DNA from: Icerya purchasi
Taxonomy: Eukaryota; Arthropoda; Insecta; Hemiptera; Monophlebidae
DNA length: 64,000 nucleotides
Reading direction: 5' to 3'
NCBI GenBank assembly: GCA_039619475.1
Contig: CM077115.1
Coordinates: forward strand, 414,788,557-414,852,556
Positions 49,495 through 61,836 of the stretch are shown here, in pieces (position 1 is the stretch's first letter; every line of letters begins with the position of its first letter). The position numbers and the translations under genes are program-made. The notes under the pieces were generated by a model. The model made no database searches, was not told where the DNA came from, and saw nothing but the letters and a program-made list of their open reading frames with translations.

Positions 49495-49700
49495 AATTAT
49501 TATATGTAACGCAGGTGTACACGCGCAAGATTACACTCGGAACTGATTGTAGCCGCTTGTTATCGCGCTACAAATGCAGCCCGTGTGTGTCTGCTGTGTA
49601 CTGACCTAGCGCGCATATGATGGTGTACGTGGTGGGATGCCACTGCCTTCCACGTGATTATTAGTAGAGTATTTATTTATTTAATTCTTGTAATAAGTTC

Positions 49701-49775
49701 GTCGTCGCTCGGGATCGAACCCGTGACTTCCATGTCGGAAGTCAAGCGCTCTAGCAACTAGGCTATCGCGACGAC
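49701..49775 (-). mobile_element. tRNA-like SINE head, family 2, copy 2
   Basis: Minus strand, 75 nt: ends GTCGTCG and CGACGAC pair over 7 bp; A-box-like TAGCCTAGTTGCTAGAGCG; arm TGACTTCC/GGAAGTCA around GACAT; canonical B box GGGTTCGATCCC. After the head the minus strand runs into an AAAT-repeat tail. Compared with 38373-38450, paired positions have changed on both sides of stems, keeping pairing. The anticodon loop is not a standard one (no U before an anticodon), so a SINE or tRNA-like RNA is more likely than a working tRNA gene. Confidence 0.6.
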
Positions 49776-49964
49776 GTTTATAGCAAGCGCAAAAATAGAA
49801 ATGTTCAATTGCTTCGTAAAATCGAAAAAGTTGGGTCCTTAATTGAATTAAAATTAAAGTATTCGCTTTTGAAACGAGATATTAATATATATATATATAT
49901 ATATATATTACAATAATTTAAATTGAATTACTGACATTTCAAAAAAACAAAACTAAAAGCAGAT

Positions 49965-50350
49965 GAATGTTGTAGATCACAGTCTACGTCGGAATTCCAG
50001 AGAATGGAAGAGTTGACATAGGAGAGCTCTTGGATCGCCTGATACTTCTCCGAATGCCAGATGTGTTGCAACATCTCTTACAGATCACCAGTCAAAAACC
50101 GAGAATACCTCTCGATTTTTTTCTTTTTCCAGACCGTCTGTCGAGCCACAGTGATTCACTAATAGACTGTTAGGATTGCCTATTGCGCACTTAGCTACCT
50201 ACGTGTAGGCCGCACACGGTTATCCTATAATTACCTGTTGGAAGGTGGTATTCCTCTAATCGCTTTACCGTCTTAGAGATTTTCACGAGGAAGTTTAAAC
50301 GGCACATTTCAATTTGTAACTGACAACGGCTTAAGCTCCGTAACTTAAAG
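49965..50350 (+). mobile_element. LINE relic, RNase H C-terminal region
   Basis: One frame reads VYVGIPENGRVDIGELLDRL, a decayed form of the HVGIPGNExAD block. After a frameshift a second reads LRVGRTRLSYNYLLEGGIPL, close to the LRIGHTRLTHGYLL block that precedes the terminal Cys/His motif in LINE polyproteins. The HTRLTHGYLL style differs from family 1 copies here, so this is probably a separate LINE family. Only about 400 bp are recognisable. Confidence 0.55.
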
Positions 50351-52058
50351 TTCATTCTTAATAAAATTTTATTTATTCAAAGAAAGATTTTCGTCACCAA
50401 CTAAAAAAAAAAGAAATTTCGTAATTGCACCGATAGCGCAGTTTAAGTTTAACGAATAACCTCAATTATTGAGAAAGCGGTAGCAGAGAGAAAAGCCTGT
50501 TCAGACATCTTTCTCGACAAGATGTGACGTAAAATGCTGTTCTGTAAACTGATAAAAACAGCCAGGATAAACTTTTGTGTCGCTATTTTTTTTTTTTTTT
50601 TAAAGAGGAAAAATTCTGAATTCTACGAAATTAGAGTTGGAGATTTGACCCCCCCCCCCGGCGTACTTTTTCACTTAAGGTCTGCCAAATGATGTATACA
50701 TCACGGCAACTACGTTTGCGAATAATACTGATAGCCGTTGGAGAAAATACCAATGTGAAAGAATTACAAATTTTCAAAGATCTGTCTCAAAAATTCAGGA
50801 TTGGATGCCGAGCCGGATTTAAGTACATGCGGACTCCTTAAATTTCAATAATCGTATTGTTCCGTTCACTGATTAAGCGAAATACCAATAGTCCAACGGG
50901 CAATTAAAACTTAAAGTTCAATTCTAGAACGAATATTATTTCAGAATTGCATAAAATCCGGGATCTGACTATATGTGTTTAATAAGTTCTAATTCTTTGT
51001 AATTTTCAGCTTTAACTCGACTAAATTCTGTTTAAAGAAAAACCGGTTACCCGCTAAATCGTATAAAATAAATATGTTAAAATAGGAGCGAAGATAGTAA
51101 CAAAATAAAACGAAAGAAAAGAAAAGCGGAAATGAAATTTACTCCGAGTGATAGATGTCAGGATGTGCCGGATCAGCCTGTAAGCGGGTAGCTTTATTAC
51201 ATGGCAGTGAGATTTATAGAGATCTGCAGTTTATAGCGTTTAAAAAAGCGACCGATTAATCTTTTTCTTGTTGCAATTAGTGAAAGCAGTGCTTGGGGTA
51301 ACACAGCGGATACGAATTTAATTTTCAACGGCCAGAAAGGTATTAATTAGGATCGGCGGTGGAAAAAATTATTTAACCATTAGTCTCAGTGGTCAAACGG
51401 AGTTTATTAATAACCAAAAAATAAATAAATAAAAATAATACTATTCTTCTCGTCCCCAACTACTCCATTTTTCTACAATATTTCTCCGTTTCATTTTTCT
51501 ATTCGTTCTTTTTCGTGCCCTTCTTTCTTCTTCTTCTTCTTCTTTTTCGATAATAAATACAACGATGCAGTCGTATTAATTATTTTAGTCTTTTTTATTT
51601 CCCCCCCCCATTTATTTAAGCAGCTTCACGGTGACGCCGGGAGCTTCACGATTCAGATAGAAGAAAATAGGGTTAAATTAAATGGAAAAATTTGGCTCGT
51701 TTAGGGACAGTTAATGGTTTGCCTATGAAATTGGAGGAATATGCGGCTTGGTGGAACTTGGAGAAAGAGGCGAAGAGAAGATGTTTTGGAGCATGTAAAA
51801 ATTGAGAACAACAGAGGAATAAATTATACAGTAAATGTAAAAAATAAGTAATTCGTATTATTTAAATATTATTACAAGTGATTTTAATACATAAAAAAAA
51901 AATTCTTACTTTTAGTAAGACAATATTAGCCGATTTAAAGTGATGTTAAAGAAATATAAGGAGAAAAATGTTTTCATTTTTTTTTAAAACTAAAATGTTG
52001 CAAAAAATATTTGTAAATTTCGGTATTTATTAAAGAATACGATATATTATTTCATAAA
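50351..52058. other. Spacer with C-runs and (TTC)n
   Basis: C-runs at 50649-50658 and 51601-51609, a (TTC)n tract at about 51524-51545. No gene recognised. Confidence 0.5.
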
Positions 52059-52149
52059 CTACGAATAAAAAACAATAGTATCAAAACGTAAATAATACGA
52101 ATATTCCGCGCAGTTAGAACTAAAAAAAAAAAAAAAAAAATCGAAACCA

Positions 52150-53292
52150 CAATGATAAAACGCAATTACTCCGCAGCGAACTGTCGCCACCATTCGTAGG
52201 TGGTACGGAAAATTTTTAGTAAAATAGGCCTTTTCGAACGAACGCTTACCAAGGACTCCAATATCGGCACAATTGTAATTTCGAAGTTGGTTATCGGTGC
52301 AAAACGATTCTTGAACAAGCGGTCTTACAAATGTTTCTAACAACTTCATGTTCTATTCATAATGCCACGGAGATTTTATTTTATAAACTACCAAGTCGTT
52401 AGTCACTAAGCCTAAAGCGGAGGAACATATTTAATAAATCTTCGCGCTCATGTCACTTCATCGACGTTTTGCGCCAATTCCCGAAATTATTATTTTCGGC
52501 TTTCAAAAGAAATACCGACAATCGTGACCAAGGTAAACCTGCGCACGACTAAACGTTAGCTTGCTGAAACCCAATATCGAATTAGGAATTTCGTTCTCTC
52601 GTAAAAAATACATATTCCTATCCAAAGTTCCTCGGTGGTACTGAATAATTTGTTCGTTCGTATACTTGGCCGCTATCATTTCTAAATAATAAACGAAAGC
52701 CTTCAATCATTCCGGGACGCGTTATTTGGCTACCGCGTACAGAATTCTCCGCGATGGATAGTCCATCATTTCGAGAAATTCTCCCCAGTAATCATCATAA
52801 ACAACGTTACTGGAATTGTGTATCTCCCCCTGAAAGTTCCGAATAAATCAATGGAAATTCTTCTGTACCTTCCTCGAAATACAAAGTATTCGCAGTATCC
52901 CCTTCTCCCGGGCCACGATTGAGACTGTCGTCGTATAACGGAATTCGCTGCGTTGCAACATCACCAACCCTTCCACACCTAACAACTCGTCTGCTTTACT
53001 TTTTAAATAACTGCAAACGTGTCTTCGCGTAACACTTACGCTCAGTATATGTAATATTACGCATTTCATGCATGGTGGACCTATCAATTAGATACTTTAG
53101 ATAAGTCCTCTGCGCGCACGTAACCGATGTAAAAAGTAGTTTTGAAAAATATTTTTTTTTTTGGTTTACCGCGTGGTCAAATCTCGTCTCGCGGCAATTA
53201 TTAATGAGAATCGCTCTACAACTTTTTTCAAAATTATTTAGAGAAAAACTAATCTGTTGTGTACGCGGAAATGATAACCTTGGAGAAACCAA
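52150..53292 (-). pseudogene. Unidentified protein-like relic, minus strand
   Basis: Successive minus-strand frames, broken by few stops, have protein-like composition rather than AT-driven noise: TYLKYLIDRSTMHEMRNITY (53.1 kb), GVEGLVMLQRSEFRYTTTVS (52.97 kb), NVVYDDYWGEFLEMMDYPSR (52.78 kb), YYLEMIAAKYTNEQIIQYHR (52.67 kb) and NYNCADIGVLGKRSFEKAYF (52.25 kb). From about 53.0 to 52.5 kb one frame is interrupted by only three stops. I do not recognise a family. It may be a decayed host gene with introns, or an integrated foreign or transposon protein. Confidence 0.3.
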
Positions 53293-53688
53293 ACGTTCGG
53301 TAATCGAGTCTAAGTCGGGAAAATTGGATGAAAACTGTGGATAGAAGACGAAAAAAAACCGTTCACGTGACTAGCGACGAAATTTTATTTTAATTTACAA
53401 AACCGTGGAGTATTACAAACGATAAAGTGTTCGCGGTTAATGATTTTCCGTCAGTAATACTCGCACATTTTTAATGTCATTCACAGGCTATCATCAAATA
53501 TCGCAAAATCCAACGTGCTCCTGTGGAGAAATTAATTTTTTTTTGAAATAGCTTATGTGTCGGGCTCAATTTAATATTTTGCAACGCAATTTTATAATTT
53601 TTACTTACGAGGAAGTGTTTTATTTATATTTATGCCGTGGTAAACGTTTTATTTAATTTGTGATAAGCAATTTGAGTTCATGTTTTTA

Positions 53689-53898
53689 CTAAAGTTGTAA
53701 CGCCACAATGTATTGTTGTACGAAAGACACGTACCGGCTTAATGTTCTTCTAACCAACTGCTTTCCTGTAGTCAGCCGCAATATATAGTCCGCCTCTTTC
53801 TGGATCTTTCTACGGATTGTGATCATGGTCTCGGCCTTGTACACATCTTTCAAACACCATCTTCTAGAGATCGATTTCTTTCTACGACGTGTGTGCGA
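53689..53898 (-). other. Unassigned 69-codon open frame, basic
   Basis: Contains RRWCLKDVYKAETMITIRRK and IQKEADYILRLTTGKQLVRR. There is no ATG start: upstream in-frame stops sit in GCGTAGTAAAAC. It could be an exon after an acceptor at that AG. Unknown function. Confidence 0.18.
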
Positions 53899-55955
53899 GT
53901 TTTACTACGCCTAATTTCTTTCTTTCCTCGAAATTTAGCTGATTTTCGAACTGCACTTTTTACCATTTTACAAATATCAAATTAATTTACATGCACCGAA
54001 AAGCGAATAAATCTTGGTATTTCACGTTATTATTATTTCAGGCGTAAGTTTTTTGGATTTCACATGAAATGTACGGGGAATCCTAATAAGATGGTTCAGA
54101 AACGACAAAAATATTCAATTAAAATACGCACTCATTGACTTATTAATTTCGAAATCTGAAACATACATTACGATTACAATTCGCTTTAAAACCATATATC
54201 TATAACTTTTCAAACCAACCGATTATTACCCTCTCCGGGTGGCAAGGTATCCAAAAAGCCGTCGAATATATATGTATAATAGGGGATTTAAAACAATCTC
54301 AAAAATCACCCTTTGAAATTCAAAATATTAAGGCGCAGAAGCTCTTTCATAAAAATAAAACATTACGTTTAAAAAATGATTTACACCATTTAGGACCAAA
54401 AACAGCAAAAAAATGATGTTCACGTAAACAATAGCTCGAGTAAAAAGTTGAGGAAACCGAAACGTATCTCAAACATATGCATAAAGGACCGCTTTGAAAA
54501 GTATAATTCTTTTTTTCCGGGCATGTGATATATCATTAGAAAGATCGCTGATTGGCGGGAACGGGACCGTATTTCATTTCCTTAACGAAACTTTCAAAGT
54601 TGACGGAAAATTCAGAAAAGCGCGAAAAATGACGTATCCTCCTTCTTTATAGCGCAAAAAATCAGATTTCGTTGTTTCGAATTTAGTGTATTATGTGAAT
54701 ATAAGTATATTATGATTATCTTTCACTTAACGTACGGAGTAATCCTGAGCTCATGAAACATCGTACTCGACTGAATTTGTTATTTCTTTAGAAACGTAAA
54801 GTAACCGATTTTATCGAATATTTAATTCGTTCCAGTTTTTTTTTTTTTTTTTAGTTAAAGTGTGTATTTTAAAAATAATAAGATTGCTTATAAAACAAAT
54901 AATCAACTATTTAACAAATTATTAACAGTTAATCAAGAAAACTATAAAAATAGAGAGACATATATGATAAACCGGGTATATATTTATTAAACTGTAATAA
55001 GTACAATTAAGTATATATGTCGGTCAAACAAAAAGAAATTTTAAAACGAGATATAAGCAATTAAATATGAACATGTAGAAAAATCAACTTTTACAGATCA
55101 CATAATGAAAGATCATAATGTGACATACGGGGGCGCAATAACCCAACATTGTGAGTAAGTGCTCAGAACGTATGTCTATCGATGACTAGACAAAAAAATA
55201 AAGTATAATAATTTTTTCCAAAATTAAAAATGTGACGCTAGTTTTAAATGAATTAATTTTTCATCAATTTACATAGTTGATAAATTTTTATTATATCTTG
55301 TGTTTAAACACTGTTCAAATATGGTCTTGCAATAATTTGATTGCGTAGTCAATGGAGGTGTTAAATTAAAATGTTAGCCTTCGCTGGGGGTTCCCTTTAC
55401 AATTGATTGGGTGCCCTGGCATCCCTGGACCCTGTGTTATTAATAGAAAACATATACAAACTGATATGTACAATTTAAAAATAATTAATAATAAATTATT
55501 AAAAATTGTGAAAGAATATAATAATAAATGATTTAAAAAAACATAACTTTAAACATACAGATAAATAAAAATCCATTATTCGACATTAGATTAAACATAA
55601 TTTAAATGTTTTCAGTTCCGTTTAATAATAAATTAACAGAATTTTACAAAACATAATGACAAAACACGTCGACAACAAATCCGAAAAATTTTGAGTCCAT
55701 GAATATGTGTCTAAATAACGGGGATGAAATCGGCCGGACAGTGTTTTAAATATTTCATATTTTATCATTATTTAATCATTCTTGGAAATTTCAATGTGTA
55801 ATTTTTAATTTATAACGAAACAAAGATGTTATGTATTGAATTTCAGTTCATATAATGAAAAAAAAAAAAAAAAAATGCAACATTTAATGCATCACACGGA
55901 TTACTGTTTGTTTGTTTAGTTAGTATATAAATCGAGCAATTTATAAGCTAAAAAC
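53899..55955. other. AT-rich spacer, nothing firm
   Basis: At 55384-55440 a G/C-rich patch (GGGGGTTCCC, GGGTGCCCTGGCATCCCTGG) recalls hAT non-coding ends such as that at 20.33 kb, but no transposase frame or terminus supports it. Confidence 0.35.
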
Positions 55956-55960
55956 TTCAT

Positions 55961-56748
55961 AATGAATTTCATTATTAGCTTTGCCTTCACTTCCGCTCGC
56001 AAAAAGTCTATAAATGAAAATTTTTTTAGGATAACTGCAATATACGGATTTACATTCTGTTATAGATGAATATGTCGGTGAGTGGGAGTCCCTGGCGTAT
56101 ATTGGAAGCTCCGAAGAGCATGTGCCTGGTTCCGATTTGTATCGAACGAAAACCGCTACAGTACAAATCAAATCACCAACTGCTCTACTACGCACACATA
56201 TATACATACGTACATTTTTAATCAAGCCATCCCCGTACTGTCTAAATTCGTTAGCGCTCCAACCCATGGGAAGACCACAGATTATAATATTTACGCTTTA
56301 TTTGCATCCATTTGTACATTATCTCCGGGTGTTTATTTTTGCAGACATTTTTGAAAATTTTTCGATAATCAATCCGAAAAAAGTGATGGAGGCAGTGTTT
56401 ATGTGGCATGCTATTAAAATCGAATTAATAAAAATTCTTATCCTATTAAAAGATCTATCGCATTTTTAACTTTATTATAACGGGATATATTTTACCGATT
56501 TCAAAAATAAGAGGTTATGCGTTTATCGCGTACGTTTTTTTTTTTATGTTTCTTTTTAAACTTTTGATTATTTAATGACTCTTTGTTTATTCGAAAAGGT
56601 GTACAGTGGTGATCCCATATAAGTGTGTCTCGGTGAATACAGATACTCACAGTGGTCGTTATAAAAAAGGGCCTCCCTTTAGAGACATTTTTTCTTAGTG
56701 TAACAAACGTCATTGACACTTTATTACCAATGGCATTGACCATTAACG
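55961..56748 (+). pseudogene. Inverted duplication, copy 1, with a 144-codon open frame
   Basis: Homologous to 57470-58310 in opposite orientation. On the plus strand a frame is open from 56035 to a stop at 56469. It includes YTDLHSVIDEYVGEWESLAY, PGSDLYRTKTATVQI, GRPQIIIFTLYLHPFVHYLR and NPKKVMEAVFMWHAIKIELI. Against copy 2, many differences in the last 30 codons are at third positions and silent (GAG/GAA, GCA/GCG, GTG/GTA, CAT/CAC, GCT/GCC), as expected if protein sequence was constrained. A minus-strand frame (55941-56267) tolerates the changes nearly as well, so the coding strand is not settled. Hydrophobic stretches suggest a membrane protein; an insect chemoreceptor is one untested possibility. 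Confidence 0.45.
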
Positions 56749-57199
56749 AAAATTTTTGCTATAAAGTACATTATCTTCTTATTGAGTAATTATTATTTTT
56801 AATTTTCAGTGCGCTTTTGTTTAATTTTTAAGGTAAATCATGAGATCGTTTTTTTTTTTTTGTTTTTTTTTGCGTATTTTTAAATTATTTTGCTTCAAAA
56901 TTTTTAATGTAAAAATATTTAAATGATAATACAGATAGATTAAAATTTTTCTACTTTCTGTACCACGTAAAATCTGGCTGTTGGTTAAAGTTCAAGTTCC
57001 GTCTAGATAAGCTTCTTACGAACCTTTAAATTCTTTATCTTAATTCTAAGCTGAATTTTCAATAATACTTTAAGTTACCTCGAGATCTCAAAATTGTGAG
57101 TGTTCATATTTCTACTATATTCTAATGAAAACTTTTTGGCAAATTTTTGTCTCGTTATATTAAATAATAACGTTATTCCTCTATGAAAAATCCATTCTT
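56749..57199. other. Spacer between the duplicated copies
   Basis: AT-rich with poly-T near 56850; nothing recognised. Confidence 0.5.
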
Positions 57200-58618
57200 A
57201 AAGGTTTCTTGTTAGTATTATCGGTGTACTGATATAATATCCACCAGCGACCATTACTGTTTTTAATAAAGGATACCATTGTAGCCCATCCGGATGATCA
57301 GTACGCACTAATGTTAAGACACATAATATTTCCGTCAATAATGGGTTTGTAAATGGCGCTTCGAAGGTTTCAAATTCGTTTTTTCTTCATTTCCATGGTA
57401 ATTGACAATGATAATATTTTAAGTTTTCTATCAGGCTACGTTAAAAATCCGAGTCTTCTTTCCAATCTACGTTAATCCTATAGTGAATAACGTTGATAAT
57501 AATACTTTGTCAGTGATATTTGTTACATTAATAAAAATGTTCTTAAAGGGGCCTCCATTTTTTTAACGTTTATTTCAACGACTACTGAATATCATCTGCG
57601 TTTATCGATACCCTTATGAAGGGACCATCACCGTAAACGCTTTTCAGTAAGCGAGGAATCATTAAATAATAAAAAGTTATGTGCGAAAAAACATTAAAAA
57701 GAAATAAAAAAAGAAATAAAAAAAGAAACTTACACGGCAATGATCTTCTATTTTTGATATCGGTAAAATACAACCCGTTACAAATAAAGCTGAAAATACG
57801 GTTTTAGTAGGGCGAGAATTTTTATTAATTCGATTTTAATGGCGTGCCACATAAATACCGCTTCTATCACTTTTTTCGGATTAATTATTAAAAATTTTTC
57901 AAAAATGTCTACAAAAATAGATAATTTACTAATGGATGCAAATAAGGCGTATATATTATAATCTGTGGTCTTCCCGTTGGTTGTAGCGGTAAGAACTTCA
58001 GACAATACGGGGATGGCTTGATTAAAACGTGTACGGGCGTGTGCTTAATAGAGCAGTCGGCGGTATTATTTGTACTGTAACGGTTTTCGTTCGATACAAA
58101 TCCGAACCAGGCTCATAATGGCTGGATTCTTCGGACACCTTTCAGTATACCCCAGCAGGGTCTCCTACTCGTTGTTTTTCCGCTGATTTCGCGTTTACCG
58201 ACATATTCACTTATAACAGAATGTAAATCCGTATATTACAGTTAGCCTAAAAAGTTTCATTCGTAGACATTTTGCGAATGAAATTGGAAACGAAGCTAAT
58301 AATGAAATTACTAACGTAATCAGCGCTAACGTGATTTTTGTTTTATCCGTAATTGAAATCAAAAAATTAAAAGTAATACCTTGGTGGTAGCTTTCGTACA
58401 AAAGTATAATATGGATACGTCTTCCGGATGGTGCGTAAGTACGACTGTTTCGCTTTAGTCATAAACTTAAACTGCTGAAAAGAATTCACCGTAGCGTTAA
58501 ATGAGGGTAACACTTTTACGTGACGGACGAATTTTACGGAGCAACCTCCAGCTATAAGACATAATATAACCGTGTCGAAACGAAGAAAAGCAAAGGCTGT
58601 CATCTTATCGGATAACAA
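57200..58618 (-). pseudogene. Inverted duplication, copy 2, with extra flanking frames
   Basis: The duplicated part is 57470-58310. In the frame used for copy 1 it carries a stop before LIKPSPYCLKFLPLQP, a frameshift, and a 10-base deficit before VDIFEKFLIINPKKVIEAVF, so this copy looks inactive. Upstream on the minus strand is an 83-codon frame (58367-58618) with FDTVILCLIAGGCSVKFVRH and KAKQSYLRTIRKTYPYYTFV, ending at a possible donor CCACCAAG|GTATTAC. A further frame has the hydrophobic ITLALITLVISLLASFPISF. Downstream, FEAPFTNPLLTEILCVLTLV and RTDHPDGLQWYPLLKTVMVA (57.2-57.37 kb) form another stop-free stretch. Together these look like exons of one decayed membrane-protein gene; no family is established. 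Confidence 0.35.
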
Positions 58619-60766
58619 TTAAATAGCGCTACTAAAACTGATTACCCGCGCGGAGCATAATTCATATTTTAAACGTTAATCTGTATGAGGATTCTGTCGA
58701 ATCGGCAATAATTCAGTACTAAATATGGTTAATAGTCGCTTTGAAATTATTGCAACGGTTTATATTTCTGAGAAAATGAAAGCGCTATAATTATTTGAAA
58801 AATATTACAAGAGTGATTGAAGCGCATACTTGTATTCCCTCCTATAGCTGTTGCTTGATATAATCAGATCGTGCTTGAATCTCAGCATGGCCAGTACAAA
58901 TCCGAGAAATCTTCTTATATCGTCGTAAGATCATCTCTTCCCTGAAAGGTATTATCTTTCCTATTCTTATTTAATTTTTCTAAAACGAAAAGCGATCAAC
59001 AGATTCATGTATTAAAACCATTTTCTCTATTTGTAATAATACGTAATTCAGAAAGATATATTTTATTTCCCAGACCTGCCTTGCAAATCATAAACGGAGG
59101 GAATGATAAAGTTGAAAATAAAAATAATTTTTTGCATGAAACTCAACTGTCCGAAAGGGAAAAAAAGAGTTAATATTACCGGCCCCGAATGTAAAATATA
59201 AAATAAGAAAAATATTAATGCCAGCACTATACTTTAGGAGTATACCGAATAGCGAATAGAGGGTTACCTTGTCATCTTGCGTATTTTCAGCATACCTGCC
59301 GAATGCATTTTTATGCAGCCCTCGCAGCTAATTAGGATACTTTTTTTATGTGAACAGATTTCTGTTTTTAATTAGCAATCAAATTTCATCGGCGAATAAA
59401 TATTGTATAATTTTGACCACATCGAATTTGTTTTCCATCGAATATTTTTATTAAATGTATTTTTTTCACATTGCCATTACGAAAGATGAGCTATCGTTGG
59501 TTTAAATATGCTAAAACGTTTAAAAAAATCATTGAGAAAAAGAACGACGACTCTTTATATGGAGATGAAATAACGACACTGTCATTATATACCGAATAAT
59601 CGCATATACTCGACTGATTAATGTTCACGTGTTATACGATTATTGTGATAACACGTTACGTCGATTGTTTCATTAAATTACCTCGAGTAATGCGCTAATT
59701 ATGTATTAATCTTTTACAATATCCGTACAAGTATATAGCACCTGGGCGGCCACCGAGCTTGCTCGGATTGATTTCGAACTTGCAGATCAATTAAAGAATA
59801 TATATATATTCGTCACTTTCACAAACATTTAAAAATTCAACAGTAACACATCATAATAATAATAATACGGAAATTACGATATTGCATTGTGCTATTTTTC
59901 GAATTTTACCGTCTATTTTGCTTTGCGTACTATTTCGAAATCACCGCACATTATAAATGTACTCGTATCGCGCGAGAAATTCCAATTTTCTATTTAAATC
60001 GATAAATAAGCGAAAATTATTACCTCTAAAACCGTAAATTTGATCGCTAACACGAACACTGTTTGCCGTTCCTGGAGACCAGTCGACATTTCTACAACTT
60101 TAAAATTTCCCCGTTAATTAGTGAATTTTATGAAAATCATTAGAGCCAATTCCAAAACCAATTTTGCATATACACAAAAATTGCTCATTTAATAACGTAC
60201 GTATTAACTAAGCGTGACTCGGATCTAAATTTACAAATCGATCAATGTGTATTAATAAATTTCAGAAGCATTCAAACATTTAGCATGTACCCGAAAACTA
60301 TAATATTTTCTTGTATATACCGCATCATTATTCGTTTTTATATTATAAAAAGTATTCTCGACTTCATATAAGTATTCATAAACCGGAACTATTATTATAA
60401 ATTATCATCTGCATTCTCTATGACGCGACTATAGATTTTGGAATTGGCGAAAAAAATTTAAATCTGTTCTGTAATTTTTGTCCATTTTTAGTGAATTCAT
60501 TACTACTTACATCAATTGTAAATAAGCGAATTGTTTCCTTTTTACTAAACGATGACGACTACTTGAACATTATTCGATTCTTTTTTAGAATTTCTTAAAA
60601 TTTTCACAACGATAACAACAACACCTCGATCGAACGATATCTAAACCCCCCTAAAAATGCCTAACTGTTGAATTTCATCAAAATTACCAACACCGCTTCC
60701 GGGAATTTACCTCGACAGTTATTTTCCTATTTGAAATATCTTTTTTGTGCTTCTATTTTTTTTGAA
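58619..60766. other. AT-rich spacer, nothing recognised
   Basis: A small perfect hairpin CCGAGCTTGCTCGG lies near 59754. No gene supported. Confidence 0.5.
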
Positions 60767-60858
60767 TTTTCAATCGGCTTATTATATATTTTCAATCGGC
60801 TTATTATATATTTTCAATCGGCTTATTACATATTTTCAATCAGCTTATTATATATTTT
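60767..60858 (+). repeat. Tandem repeat, 22-bp unit, about 4 copies
   Basis: TTTTCAATCGGCTTATTATA-type units start at 60767, 60789, 60811 and 60833. The repeat inflates a 153-codon frame that is not a credible gene. Confidence 0.95.
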
Positions 60859-61340
60859 CCACTTACCACCCTCCTTCGTTTTCCGGTAGCACTAGCAGTA
60901 GAAAAAATGTGTATGTAATTATTTCGAAAAAGTCAATAAATATAAATTTCGAATATTCTAAACGACGATACACACTTTTATCGATTCTTTTTAACTGCTC
61001 CATCTCATTAATATTTGAACGATCAGCGGCACATTTCGGTTGCAGCATTGAAACTGTAAAAGACTTAAAAAACAGTAATAAACGTTCGGCTTCAACCAAT
61101 CAGAGCGCTCGTTTTACTTTACCAAATAATGACATCGTATATGACTATTTTTATCATTTTGGCGGAATTTTTAACAACAGTAGCAAAGAAGAAAGTAGAG
61201 TCGATTAATAATTCTAACGGTTAACGAAATATCCATAAAGCAGTAGAAGAATGCGTTGATAAGAAATTTTCACATATACAAATTATTAAAGAGACGATCT
61301 TCTCATTTGTTATTCGGTGCAGTTCGTCGTGCCTGTTTTA

Positions 61341-61426
61341 ATTTTTCATGCTATAATTTTTCATGCTATAATTTTTCATGCTATAATTTTTCATGCTATA
61401 ATTTTTCATGTTATAATTTTCATGCG
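61341..61426 (+). repeat. Tandem repeat, 15-bp unit, about 5.5 copies
   Basis: ATTTTTCATGCTATA repeats at 61341, 61356, 61371, 61386, 61401 and partly 61416. The period is a multiple of three and reads CYNFS repeatedly in one frame, but there is no other coding support. Confidence 0.95.
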
Positions 61427-61836
61427 CACTTAAGTTTCATACTGAATCTTTTTGCCATCTATTTAAGTTTCAGAGATAAGCAAAAATTGCATATTGTCAA
61501 TATCTACATATCTGCGTGAAAATTTCTTGTCTCATGAGCTTCATTTGCGATTTAACCAAATGTTTGGTTTGATTTTTATTTTTGTACACGTACGTACTTT
61601 TTCGTTTCTATTGGAACAGTGTATAGATAGTTATAACTATAGTTCTAAAATTCCAATTGTTTCGGAACGGTTACATTTAAAATCCTAAAGCAGTAAAATT
61701 TTCTTTTTGCTTTTCGATATAATACGATACGGTCACAGTTTTTCTGATACACATACAACATAAATTGTTACCGCAATCGACTTATTTCCTTCGAAACTGT
61801 TTCCTAATTGATATTCAATTATCTTATAATGAAAAC

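Noticed and set aside
49701..49775. Functional tRNA gene
   Set aside because: The loop of the middle arm does not fit an anticodon loop, the T stem is irregular, and a related copy plus A-rich tails point to a SINE.
52381..52440. Third copy of SINE family 1
   Set aside because: Only an 11-mer (reverse of TTAGGCTTAGT) is shared; neighbouring blocks do not match.
53689..53898. UTP6-like N-terminus
   Set aside because: Residue spacing only loosely resembles that family and needs gaps; not enough to name it.
55384..55440. hAT 3' non-coding end
   Set aside because: Only a similar G/C-rich feel to the 20.33-kb element; no terminus, duplication or transposase frame.
60747..61208. 153-codon open frame
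   Set aside because: Its start is built from the 22-bp tandem repeat, and the rest is AT-biased with no motif; an overlapping frame on the other strand is equally open.
60767..61426. CRISPR-like regular repeats
   Set aside because: Both arrays are head-to-tail repeats with no spacers, and the DNA is eukaryotic.
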